NCBI GenBank assembly: GCA_038243395.1 | Contig: JBBSRC010000090.1 | Span: 1-15,246, forward strand | Source: Gelidibacter sp038243395 | GTDB lineage: Bacteria > Bacteroidota > Bacteroidia > Flavobacteriales > Flavobacteriaceae | Length of the DNA stretch: 15,246 nucleotides | Reading direction: 5' to 3' | In this document: piece after piece, positions 1 through 7,468 of the stretch | Position numbering within the stretch: position 1 is the stretch's first letter | Layout: each line of letters starts with the position of its first letter | The notes under the pieces: model-generated | The model's database searches: none | Seen by the model: only the letters and a program-made list of their open reading frames with translations | What the model was told of the DNA's origin: nothing | Program-made: the position numbers and the translations under genes

Positions 1-137
1 TCTTCAGGAGCGTATCTCTTTTTTGAGTCAAGATTTTCTAATTGATCCTCCACTATCCGATATTGATCTGTATAACCCAAGGCTTCATACCGTTTGATAT
101 AATCCAGCTCGTGTTTTGCATATTCATTGTCCATCAT
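1..137 (-). CDS. N-terminus of an unidentified protein, cut by the left window edge
   Basis: Reading the minus strand from an ATG at 137 (a second ATG follows directly at 134) gives an uninterrupted frame of 45 codons to the window edge. It begins MMDNEYAKHELDYIKRYEAL and continues through GYTDQYRIVEDQLENL to KKRYAPE. The segment is hydrophilic, rich in Tyr, Glu and Lys, with no signal peptide, so it is probably a small cytoplasmic protein. The GYT...YxPED-like pattern faintly recalls small Bacteroidota proteins sometimes labelled phosphoribosylpyrophosphate synthetase-like, but that rests on memory of a weak pattern and is not a functional call. No clear promoter was found upstream. The frame and composition look genuine; the function is not recognised. 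Confidence 0.55.
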   Translation of the reverse strand, partial: MMDNEYAKHELDYIKRYEALGYTDQYRIVEDQLENLDSKKRYAPE

Positions 138-454
138 AACTTTATATGTTTAGCATTAATGTTTGCTCTCCAACTTATTGGATGCATTACAAAGATTCAT
201 TTTTACCAGGGAATAGATTACCTCAATCGAAATTTAAATTGACTAATTGTTGGAATATTACAGTAGAAGTGGGCTTAGAGTAGCAGACATTAAAAAATAA
301 ACTGACCTAATTAGTTTAATATGTAAATACTTGAGTGATTTTCCGCCAGATGAAAACTACGTCTTATTAAATTCGATTTAACAAGAGGAAAGTGAATCAG
401 ATGAAATTGTTTTCCTAACTTTAAATTCAATTTGTTTCATCTATATCAATTATA
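138..454. other. Intergenic region between divergent genes, nothing recognised
   Basis: This stretch lies between the divergently oriented partial gene on the minus strand and the hydroxylase on the plus strand, so it should hold both promoters. No full TTTG-N19-TAnnTTTG promoter, hairpin or coding remnant was recognised. The longer plus-strand frame here (42-242) is the shadow of the minus-strand gene followed by noncoding sequence. Confidence 0.5.
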
Positions 455-1183
455 ATGGGAAATTTTATCAGTTATATTTTTATTTTTTTTGGTATTCTGC
501 TGCTTCGGTATTTTGCGACCGCAGGAAGTTTTTATATGTATTACTTAAGACTTAAGAAAGATAGCACTTCACAAAAATTGTTAAGTCGAAGACCTGCGAA
601 AAAAAATCAGGTAAAAAAAGAAATATATTGGAGCATCATCTCTTCTGCGATTTTCGCGTTTTTTGGAGCCGTAGTGTATTGGCTGTGGTTGCATGATTTG
701 ACCGCCATTTATTTAGAGCCTTCCGCATATGGGTATTGGTATTTACCCGTAAGTCTGCTGTTAATACTGCTCTGTCACGAAACCTATTATTATTGGTTGC
801 ATCGGGCCATGCATGTTCCCAAAATTTATAGAATTGTTCATAAGGTCCATCATCAGAGTTTAACGCCCACGCCTTGGACAGCGTTCTCATTTCATCCTTG
901 GGAAAGTTTGTTGGAAGCCTTAATAGTTCCCGTGTTATTAGTGCTTATTCCTGTCAATATTTATGTTCTTTTATTATATTTGATGTTTATGACATTTAGT
1001 AGTGTCATCAATCACTTGGACATTGAGATTTATCCTGAATTTTTCAGGAAAAGTGCTTTCGGAAAGCTGTGGATCGACGCCACTCATCATCATTTTCATC
1101 ACGAAGAGTTTAACACCAATTATGGATTATATTTTACGTTTTGGGATAAGCTCATGGGAACGCAGAGCAGTAAAATGGAATAG
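455..1183 (+). CDS. Fatty acid hydroxylase / sterol desaturase family membrane protein
   Basis: This 242-residue protein belongs to the fatty acid hydroxylase superfamily, integral membrane di-iron enzymes that hydroxylate or desaturate lipids; the substrate cannot be read from sequence. Hydrophobic segments lie at about residues 5-30, 58-80, 95-108 and 152-185. The histidine clusters expected to bind two irons are present: H108, H116 and H120 in HETYYYWLHRAMH; H129, H132 and H133 in HKVHH; H147; H187 in NHLD; and H211-H213, H215 and H216 in HHHFHH. The closing motif NTNYGLYFTFWDKLMGT is typical of the family's C-terminus. The length is normal for a compact bacterial member. The ATG at 455 places the first membrane segment at the N-terminus. 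The gene stands alone, with more than 300 bases free on each side. A carotenoid or sterol-like substrate is an alternative that cannot be excluded. Confidence 0.9.
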   Translation: MGNFISYIFIFFGILLLRYFATAGSFYMYYLRLKKDSTSQKLLSRRPAKKNQVKKEIYWSIISSAIFAFFGAVVYWLWLHDLTAIYLEPSAYGYWYLPVSLLLILLCHETYYYWLHRAMHVPKIYRIVHKVHHQSLTPTPWTAFSFHPWESLLEALIVPVLLVLIPVNIYVLLLYLMFMTFSSVINHLDIEIYPEFFRKSAFGKLWIDATHHHFHHEEFNTNYGLYFTFWDKLMGTQSSKME

Positions 1184-2019
1184 AAAATCTTGCGTTTTGA
1201 AATTTTTCATAACTTCCTGCTTATTATCTGTCTTTAACATTATTTCTATAAGGAATATAATCTAAATTTTCGGAACTTAACGCGTCAAAAAAACTTTGAA
1301 GCCTCAACACACCATTTAAATTAAGTTTTTGCAGAATGTAGAACATTTGTGTAATGCGAGAATAGAATTATCAATTAGAATCTGCCCAATATTTATTCGA
1401 ATCTTAGCAACGGTAATACACTTCTTAATATTTTATAGAGTTCCTATGCGGCTTACTTTAATAACAATAGCTGATTTATGATGTGCTGCGCATGATCGGT
1501 AATGTAGACTGGACCAACCAAACATATTAGGAATAGAACTGAGTGAGGCTTTCTATTTCAGCAAGATTAACAAACACCAAATTACGTTCATCTTTAGGAC
1601 CTACATATGCTTAACATTCCATCCATTTTTAGCACATCCTGATATAACTTCGATTTAAATTTAATATCTACTATAAAAAAACATTCTGTAAAGCCGTTTA
1701 ATTATTGAGAATAGTCTTAAATTCAATCCTGGCAAGAAAACGTCATTATTCAAAAGAATTGTAGTTCGGAACATAATTGGTCAACTGACATTTTTCCTAT
1801 TCACAAACATCAAGAATATGGTCAAGGTTTAAAGCGCTTGACTAAGAGTTGTGAATATGGCAGATAACTAAAACCACGAAGTCACAAAAGAAAAAGACTA
1901 GCCGGTCATTAATAAAATAGTTGTTTTACTGAATACTTCTCGTCAAGCGGGAAGGGTGCGTAAAATCCTTTTCCCACAAAAACCATTAAAGAGCATTACT
2001 GAATCTAAAATAAAGAGCT
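1184..2019. other. Long gap (836 bases) with possible decayed coding fragments
   Basis: No intact gene was found on either strand. On the minus strand, 1610 down to 1527 reads AYVGPKDERNLVFVNLAEIE followed by SLTQFYS and a stop. This looks like protein sequence, but it has no start and an in-frame stop immediately upstream; a neighbouring frame just upstream contains GCAKNGWNVKHM, which could be the preceding part after a frameshift. The family is not recognised. On the plus strand an open stretch of about 45 codons ends at TAA near 1866 and is probably chance. Near the right end, GGGAAGGG (1949-1956) and CCTTTTCCC (1967-1975) could form an imperfect hairpin about 45 bases before the next gene. 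Confidence 0.45.
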
Positions 2020-2304
2020 ATGAGTTCAATTGAATCCAAAATTACCGAAGATCACGACATTATAAAAAAATGGACAGAAGAACGCTACGGAGAACCTGCC
2101 TTGGTGGAGGGCATTGTGGACAAAGTAAAAGCAGGGGAAATGCTGCGAATACACTTTTCAGACAATGCCGACGAAAGCTTAAAGGATATCTCATGGGAAC
2201 TATTCTATGAAATCTTTGATGAGCATAATTTAGCTTTTTTATATCAAGAGAAAACTTTGGATGGTGTTGAGAGTAAATTCTACAAATTTATTACTAGGAC
2301 ATAA
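2020..2304 (+). CDS. Small conserved protein of unknown function
   Basis: This 94-residue acidic, soluble protein has no signal peptide or membrane segment. The pattern DHDIIKKWTEERYGEPALVEG near the N-terminus, then LRIHFSD, SLKDISWELFYEIFDEHNLAFLYQE in two parts, and FYKFITRT at the end match a small bacterial family that I remember from proteobacterial and other genomes. Its consensus is roughly DHDxIxxWxEERxGxPAxVxG, LRIxF, ISWxEFFxxFDExxLAxLYQE. In databases it is usually called hypothetical, and occasionally mislabelled as a 1,4-alpha-glucan branching enzyme; nothing here supports that enzyme. The ATG at 2020 fits the conserved N-terminus. The gene stands alone between two noncoding stretches. 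Its role is unknown. Confidence 0.8.
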   Translation: MSSIESKITEDHDIIKKWTEERYGEPALVEGIVDKVKAGEMLRIHFSDNADESLKDISWELFYEIFDEHNLAFLYQEKTLDGVESKFYKFITRT

Positions 2305-2524
2305 AGGAAAGCTCCACTAATAGAGGTAAATGGAGGGCAGATGCATTCCCATTGTTATGTTGTTGATTTAAATATAGTTTTTTATCATCGAGCGATATGG
2401 AATTACATTTTAAAAATGAATAATGGAAATCGTGAGGAAATAACAATAAATCAAGTTGCAGCCGAATTGATAGAGATCATGCGGATAAAAATAATGAAGC
2501 TTTCACAAAGATAAATTCATTAAA

Positions 2525-2599
2525 ATGGAAACCCACTATTATCAAGAGCTTACTAAATTTTGTCATAATACCTTAGGATTTAATGGAACAAAACCATGA
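2525..2599 (+). other. Possible 24-codon leader ORF overlapping the ABC permease start
   Basis: An ATG at 2525 opens METHYYQELTKFCHNTLGFN followed by GTKP and a TGA at 2597-2599. The stop overlaps the permease ATG (2596-2598) in an ATGA arrangement identical in type to the overlap between the permease and ATPase genes. This would allow translational coupling of the transporter operon to a short leader. No good ribosome binding site is visible before either start. The short length and AT-rich context mean it may be chance; other frames in 2305-2595 are equally short and broken. Confidence 0.25.
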
Positions 2600-4140
2600 T
2601 AATATTTGAACGAAAAGAGTATTTTTTACAGCTATTGTCGGAGCATATTCTGATCTCGTTTGGCGCACTTGCCATTACAACAATCGTCGGAATTTTGCTC
2701 GGTATTTGGGTCTTCTATTCATCAAAATCCAGAAAATTTGTTTTACCGTTAGTAAACTTTTTATATACGATTCCGTCTATTGCGATGTTCGGCTTATTAA
2801 TCCCGTTGGTGGGTATCGGACTTAAAAATGCATTAATCGTTTTGGTGTTATATGGATTATTACCCATGGTAAGAAACACATCCACAGGTATGAGTGAGGT
2901 GCGTCCAGATATTGTAGAAGCTGCCAAAGGGATGGGGGCGACCAAATATCAGATTTTCAAAGACATATACTTTCCATTAGCGTTACCATCCATTCTTTCG
3001 GGTTTACGCATTACAACAGTTATGCTGGTGGCGCTAACAGGTTTGGCTGCACTGATTGGAGCAGGCGGATTAGGACAGGCTATCTTCAGAGGACTTAATA
3101 CAATGAATACGCAAATGATTGTTGCGGGATCTCTTGGGGTATCGTTATTGGCAGTTCTGAGCGACCAGTGGGTTGGTGTTTTTGAGAATAGATTGGTAAG
3201 ATTAGTAAGTAAGAATGCTTCAAAAAAACAAAAGCTTGTTGTGTACATAAATATGGCATTATTGGCTATTGTGCTCATTGCCGCCACAGTCTATACAAGA
3301 CCACTTCAATCGAAAAATATAAACACCATAATTGTAGCCTCAAAACCAACAAGCGAGCAATTCATTTTAGGTGAAATAATAGCGCAGCTGATTGAGAATG
3401 AAACAGATCTTCAAGTAGTCAGAAAATTTGGTATTGGTGGAGGAACTACAAATATTCATCCGGCAATGACCAATGGAGAAGTGGACATGTATGTTGAGTA
3501 TACCGGAACTGGATGGATGAATGTCTTGGAAAAACCATTGCCAAATGATAATCATGTAAAATTTTCCGTGATACAAAAACAATATGAAGAAAACTATAAT
3601 CTAAAATGGTTAGGATTACTTGGTTTTAACAACACTTATACCTTGGCTATCCCTGACAGCCTGGCGCAAAAATATAAGATCCACAATTTTTCAGATCTGG
3701 CTCGTTATAGCCAGCATTTTAAATTTGGTGCAGAGTTCGATTTTTTCGAACGCTCTGATGCTTACGAAGGCCTGGTGAAAACTTATGGGTTTAATTTTTC
3801 GTCCATTCACGAGATGGATATTAATTTGAGATATAATGCCATTGTAGAGGGCAAAGTAAATGCCATTGATGCTTTTACTACGGATGCGAAGATTGTAGCA
3901 CTAAATTTAAAAGTATTGGTTGACAATAAAAACTATTTCCCAAGTTACGAGGCCGGAATAATTGCTCGAATGGAAATACTTCAACGATTCCCTCAATTAG
4001 AGCCGCTGCTTAGGGAGCTGAATCAAAAGATAAGCACCGAATCAATGACCCATATGAACTATGAAGTGGAAGTGCTAAAAAAAGATCCTCGAGTAGTGGC
4101 AAGAATATTTCTCGAACATTTAAAAGAACAGCAGAAATGA
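2596..4140 (+). CDS. Betaine/choline-type ABC importer: permease fused to substrate-binding domain
   Basis: This 514-residue fusion imports quaternary ammonium compatible solutes such as glycine betaine, choline or carnitine; the exact substrate is inferred only at family level. Residues 1 to about 205 form the permease: several hydrophobic helices and the ATPase-docking EAA loop around residues 104-134 (EAAKGMGATKYQIFKDIYFP). A further hydrophobic segment at about 216-233 crosses the membrane. Residues 243-514 form an OpuAC-type binding domain that would sit tethered on the outer face, beginning IIVASKPTSEQFILGEIIAQ and including GEVDMYVEYTGTGW. Fusions of this kind are known from OpuA/BusAB- and BilE-type systems, so a separate binding protein is not needed. 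The gene overlaps the downstream ATPase gene by 4 bases (ATGA), indicating one operon. No clear promoter was seen; an osmotic stress role is likely. Confidence 0.93.
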   Translation: MIIFERKEYFLQLLSEHILISFGALAITTIVGILLGIWVFYSSKSRKFVLPLVNFLYTIPSIAMFGLLIPLVGIGLKNALIVLVLYGLLPMVRNTSTGMSEVRPDIVEAAKGMGATKYQIFKDIYFPLALPSILSGLRITTVMLVALTGLAALIGAGGLGQAIFRGLNTMNTQMIVAGSLGVSLLAVLSDQWVGVFENRLVRLVSKNASKKQKLVVYINMALLAIVLIAATVYTRPLQSKNINTIIVASKPTSEQFILGEIIAQLIENETDLQVVRKFGIGGGTTNIHPAMTNGEVDMYVEYTGTGWMNVLEKPLPNDNHVKFSVIQKQYEENYNLKWLGLLGFNNTYTLAIPDSLAQKYKIHNFSDLARYSQHFKFGAEFDFFERSDAYEGLVKTYGFNFSSIHEMDINLRYNAIVEGKVNAIDAFTTDAKIVALNLKVLVDNKNYFPSYEAGIIARMEILQRFPQLEPLLRELNQKISTESMTHMNYEVEVLKKDPRVVARIFLEHLKEQQK

Positions 4141-4808
4141 GCAATTCAACTATCATACGTTTCACTGGGGTAGGCTTTTCATATGGAGAACAACGTGTTC
4201 TGGATAACATCTCTTTTAGTGTGGATAAAGGCGAGTTTATTTGCCTTACTGGAAAAAGCGGTTGTGGAAAATCAACATTGTTGAGATTGATCAATGGCCT
4301 GTTACCACGACGCGAAGGGGAAATTGAAATTTTAAACAAAAACATATCCGATTGGGAATTGCATCAATTGAGACGTAAAATGGGTTATGTGCTTCAGGAA
4401 GGTGCCCTTTTTCCTCATTTAACGGCCTATCAAAACATGCGTTATTGCCTCAATCTGATTAACAGTGACGCCGAAGAATCTGAGAAACGAATCAACGAGC
4501 TTCTACCACTCGTCAACTTAGACCGCAACGTATTGAATAAGTTTCCTGACATGCTAAGTGGAGGGCAACGGCAGCGGGTAGGTATTCTCCGCGCCATTGC
4601 TCACAACCCGGAAATAGTATTAATGGACGAACCTTTTTCAGCGCTCGATGCTGAAACACGAATGAACCTGCAAGATTTAGTGAAAAACATTCATCATAAG
4701 CTGAATACTACTTTTGTCATGGTCACTCATGATATCGAAGAAGCCAAAAGATTATCAACCCGAATTATTCACATGGATGCAGGAAAGATTCAGACAACAG
4801 TTAATTAA
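4137..4808 (+). CDS. ABC importer ATPase subunit partnering the fused betaine-type permease
   Basis: The 223-residue nucleotide-binding subunit powers the importer encoded just upstream. All motifs are intact: Walker A GKSGCGKST at residues 39-47, Q-loop glutamine 87 in VLQEG, signature LSGGQ at 140-144, Walker B IVLMDE at about 160-165, and H-loop histidine 198 in VTHD. Many betaine-transporter ATPases (ProV, OpuAA) carry C-terminal CBS domains that sense ionic strength. This protein ends directly after the core domain and has none, so osmotic gating, if present, must come from elsewhere or from transcription. The start overlaps the permease stop by ATGA. Assignment of function rests on the neighbour, since the ATPase alone would be generic. 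Confidence 0.92.
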   Translation: MSNSTIIRFTGVGFSYGEQRVLDNISFSVDKGEFICLTGKSGCGKSTLLRLINGLLPRREGEIEILNKNISDWELHQLRRKMGYVLQEGALFPHLTAYQNMRYCLNLINSDAEESEKRINELLPLVNLDRNVLNKFPDMLSGGQRQRVGILRAIAHNPEIVLMDEPFSALDAETRMNLQDLVKNIHHKLNTTFVMVTHDIEEAKRLSTRIIHMDAGKIQTTVN

Positions 4809-5147
4809 TTGTCATTTAATTTTATAATAACATCAACAAGTCTGCACGATTGTTCACTCCAGACGCCTTATCAAAGTGCTAAATAACCAATTCGAAAAGC
4901 CCTTTATAATGGTGGTTTTATAATTTGCCACCTATATTCTAACTATTATATCAACGTTTACCCTATTACTTTTTCAATTGTTTTGCAGCAATATTATTTT
5001 AAGTTATCAGCCCTAACTGATATTTATTTCTAATTAAATTTGTGTAACTTTAACAGAATTACCAATAAATTAAGCAGTTAAATTAAGTAAATCAAAGCTG
5101 TCTTTATAGGTAATAATTTATTATATCATCAGGTAATTTAAACATAT
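4809..5147. other. Gap before the cupin gene, with a possible HTH remnant
   Basis: The first part holds a short minus-strand remnant described separately (4822-4878). Closer to the cupin gene, TAAATTTG at 5035-5042 matches the Bacteroidota -7 consensus TAnnTTTG, but no TTTG lies about 19 bases upstream, so it is only a weak promoter candidate. A half-site resembling the Rrf2 operator (TGTCTTTATA, around 5099-5108) has no matching left half. No intrinsic terminator was seen after the transporter genes. Confidence 0.4.
4822..4878 (-). pseudogene. Possible last 18 codons of a decayed LuxR-type HTH regulator
   Basis: On the minus strand the frame reads HFDKASGVNNRADLLMLL and then a stop. LuxR/NarL-type DNA-binding domains commonly end with a pattern like THRxxLxxKLGVNNRADLLxYAL, so this resembles that C-terminal helix region. 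The same frame carries stops just upstream (at the codon before the H, and again about 15 codons earlier), and no intact receiver or HTH domain precedes it. The match covers only 18 residues, so this is a tentative remnant. Confidence 0.3.
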
Positions 5148-5447
5148 ATGAAAGTTAAAAAGAATCCTAAAACCCAACTTTTAAACGAAGGAAAGGTTTT
5201 CAAAAATCTCAAAATGATTGCGGAGGCCAATACAATCGGTCCAAAACATCTATCCGTGGATGAGTCTGTACTTGTTATTCTAAAAGGAAAAGCAGTTTTA
5301 AAAATTAACGACAAAGATTACTCTTTGGAAGTGGGAGATACGAAAATAATCCCTGGCGGCGTAGAACATTATCTAGAAGTTATAGAGGATACCGAAGCTA
5401 TACACATTATGCCCGTGGGTAACAAAATAAAAATCCTTGGTGATTAA
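5148..5447 (+). CDS. Small single-domain cupin protein
   Basis: This 99-residue protein is a single beta-barrel cupin. The first cupin motif is reduced: H34, E39 and G47 in PKHLSVDESVLVILKGKAVL correspond to the usual H...E...G, but the second histidine of the HxH pair is a serine (S36). The second motif GDTKIIPGGVEHYLEV keeps GD, PxG and H74. Metal binding is therefore possible but with an altered site, and the role could be sensing or binding rather than catalysis. The protein is soluble, without signal peptide. It stands alone with about 300 noncoding bases on both sides. Enzymatic function cannot be predicted for so small a cupin. Confidence 0.8.
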   Translation: MKVKKNPKTQLLNEGKVFKNLKMIAEANTIGPKHLSVDESVLVILKGKAVLKINDKDYSLEVGDTKIIPGGVEHYLEVIEDTEAIHIMPVGNKIKILGD

Positions 5448-5521
5448 AACTTATAATGTTTTTTCAAGGTTTAACTTAGAAATATTGAACAAAAAGCAGT
5501 CCAGCAGTCGGTGTTTTATGA

Positions 5522-5710
5522 CGCATTTCAAAAGATTACATTTCAAAAACGGGCAATACAATTAAACATGGATTGAAATCACTCATTGCTCTTACTGTCA
5601 TTACTTTAATCACTATAATTCGCCGAAGTTCAGCGCCAGAAGTAGTAGAAAAGTTTGAAAACTATTGGTTTTCAAATAAAGTGAAAATTTTCTTCTCATT
5701 GGATAGTTAA
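5522..5710 (+). other. Open frame without ATG, possible gene remnant or TTG-started small membrane peptide
   Basis: Between the cupin and glutamate-synthase-like genes, 62 codons are open after a TGA at 5519-5521 and end in TAA at 5708-5710. There is no ATG; a TTG at 5573 would give a 45-residue peptide starting LKSLIALTVITLITIIRR, a plausible membrane helix followed by SSAPEVVEKFENYWFSNK. The composition looks protein-like, and an adjacent frame just upstream reads QKAVQQSVFYDAFQKITFQK, so a frameshifted remnant is possible. No family is recognised. Confidence 0.25.
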
Positions 5711-5746
5711 CGTCAGCCTTGGAGAATTATTTAATACACTTTAATT

Positions 5747-7354
5747 ATGCAAAAACAGTTTTATATAATATCGACGGCTTCGCTTTTAATAACCCTTGCG
5801 TTAGGCCTTTTTTTAAGTTCCAGTTGGTTTGTGCTTTTTGGAATTGTCCTAATCCTGACTATTTTGGGATATTATGACGTTTTTCAAACACGACATACCA
5901 TTATGCGTAACTATCCCGTACTAGGGAGACTGCGTTATGTACTGGAAGATCTACGACCAAAAATGTATCAGTATTTTATTGAATCCGATATTGACGGACG
6001 CCCTTTTAATCGCGTGGAACGCTCCACTGTCTATCAAAGAGCAAAAGGAGTTCGTGATACTATTCCGTACGGAACCCAACTAGATGTTTATGCCGAAGGC
6101 TACGAATGGATTTGCCATTCCATTGCACCAAAGGCTTTTGATACGTTAGATCATGATCCACGGATTATGATAGGTAATAAGGATTGCAAACAACCTTATT
6201 CTGCCAGTATATTAAATATTTCCGCCATGAGTTTTGGATCACTTAGTTCTGTTGCGGTTGAAGCTTTGAATGCTGGAGCAAAAATCGGAAACTTCGCCCA
6301 TAATACCGGAGAAGGAGGTTTGAGTGATTATCATTTAAAACATGGTGGCGATTTGATTTGGCAAATTGGTACTGCTTATTTTGGATGCCGTACTGAAGAA
6401 GGGAATTTCAATCCTGAACTTTTTGCCGAAAAGTCCAGACACCCTCATGTGAAAATGATTGAACTTAAAATTTCCCAAGGAGCAAAACCTGGACATGGTG
6501 GTATTCTGCCCGCAGAGAAAAACTCTGAAGAAATCGGAAGGATCCGTCACATTCAACCACACACTAAAGTGGTGTCCCCGCCGTATCACTCAGCTTTTGA
6601 TACCCCAATGGAGATGGTAAAATTCATTCAGAAATTAAGAGATTTATCTGGAGGAAAACCTGTTGGTTTTAAATTGTGTATTGGGTATAAGAGTGAATTT
6701 ATATCCATTTGTCAAGCGATGGTGGAACTCGATATATATCCAGACTATATCGCAGTAGACGGTGGGGAAGGTGGCACAGGAGCCGCGCCTCCGGAATTTA
6801 CCAATTATGTGGGTGCGCCCTTAATTGATGGTCTTGATTTTGTTCATAATATTCTCAGAGGCATGGGAATACGCCAACATATTAAAATTATTGCATCTGG
6901 TAAAATTACCGCTGCTTTTCATATTGCACGTGCTATTGCTTTAGGCGCTGACGCCTGTTATCAAGCGCGGGGCATGATGTTAGCTTTGGGATGTATTCAA
7001 GCATTACTATGTAACACCAATAGATGTCCTACCGGAATTACAACTCAGGATCCCAAATTGACCGTAGGTTTGGTTCCTGAAGACAAGAAAGTCCGTGTAG
7101 CTAGATATCACGAATTAACCATCAAAAATTTTGTTGAACTTTTGGGTGCAACTGGTTTGGATGAACCGAAAAATATGACGCGTTCTCACATTTATCGTCG
7201 TATTTCCTTTAATGATATGATTACTTACGAGGAACTTTTTCCATCTATAAAACCAGGTTCTATGCTTAATGGAAACATTCCAGAGAAGTATAAAATGGAT
7301 TTCGCCTTTGCTGATAAAACGCGTTGGGGAATCCATCCGGAAGTAGAATTCTAG
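5747..7354 (+). CDS. Membrane-anchored FMN-binding glutamate synthase-like protein
   Basis: This 535-residue protein contains the FMN/Fe-S synthase domain of glutamate synthase (GltB) without the amidotransferase domain. Two hydrophobic segments at about residues 5-25 and 28-43 anchor it to the membrane. The flavin-barrel region runs from about 155 to 470, with MSFGSLSS (161-168), HNTGEGGLSDYH (185-196), the lysine-rich KISQGAKPGHGG (241-252) and VDGGEGGTGAAP (337-348). C416, C422 and C427 form the C-x5-C-x4-C arrangement that holds the 3Fe-4S cluster in glutamate synthases, so the redox core looks functional. Family members of about 500-540 residues are common orphans in bacteria; their physiological reaction is not firmly established, and ammonia-dependent glutamate synthesis should not be assumed. 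The gene is monocistronic here, with no clear promoter in the preceding 300 bases. Confidence 0.92.
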   Translation: MQKQFYIISTASLLITLALGLFLSSSWFVLFGIVLILTILGYYDVFQTRHTIMRNYPVLGRLRYVLEDLRPKMYQYFIESDIDGRPFNRVERSTVYQRAKGVRDTIPYGTQLDVYAEGYEWICHSIAPKAFDTLDHDPRIMIGNKDCKQPYSASILNISAMSFGSLSSVAVEALNAGAKIGNFAHNTGEGGLSDYHLKHGGDLIWQIGTAYFGCRTEEGNFNPELFAEKSRHPHVKMIELKISQGAKPGHGGILPAEKNSEEIGRIRHIQPHTKVVSPPYHSAFDTPMEMVKFIQKLRDLSGGKPVGFKLCIGYKSEFISICQAMVELDIYPDYIAVDGGEGGTGAAPPEFTNYVGAPLIDGLDFVHNILRGMGIRQHIKIIASGKITAAFHIARAIALGADACYQARGMMLALGCIQALLCNTNRCPTGITTQDPKLTVGLVPEDKKVRVARYHELTIKNFVELLGATGLDEPKNMTRSHIYRRISFNDMITYEELFPSIKPGSMLNGNIPEKYKMDFAFADKTRWGIHPEVEF

Positions 7355-7410
7355 ATTACTGTTTTTTTGTTTTTCTTAAAAATAAGTGGATGGCTTAGCC
7401 AAGGCTGAGG

Positions 7411-7442
7411 CTGAGGTACATCAAGCAATGGCATGACCTCAG
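7411..7442. repeat. Inverted repeat after the glutamate synthase-like gene
   Basis: CTGAGGT (7411-7417) pairs with ACCTCAG (7436-7442), and CAT (7419-7421) with ATG (7433-7435) after a one-base bulge, giving a hairpin 57 bases past the stop codon. There is no T-run after it on the plus strand, so it is not a classical intrinsic terminator. A short direct duplication of GGCTGA lies just before it. Confidence 0.4.
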
Positions 7443-7468
7443 ACGAATAACCAGTGAAACCAATATTC

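Noticed and set aside
1949..1975. GGGAAGGG and CCTTTTCCC as a terminator or riboswitch
   Set aside because: The pairing is imperfect, no known riboswitch core is present and no T-run follows.
5095..5110. A third-party Rrf2 half-site (TGTCTTTATA) before the cupin gene
   Set aside because: Only one half of the palindrome is present and it is not placed over a recognisable promoter.
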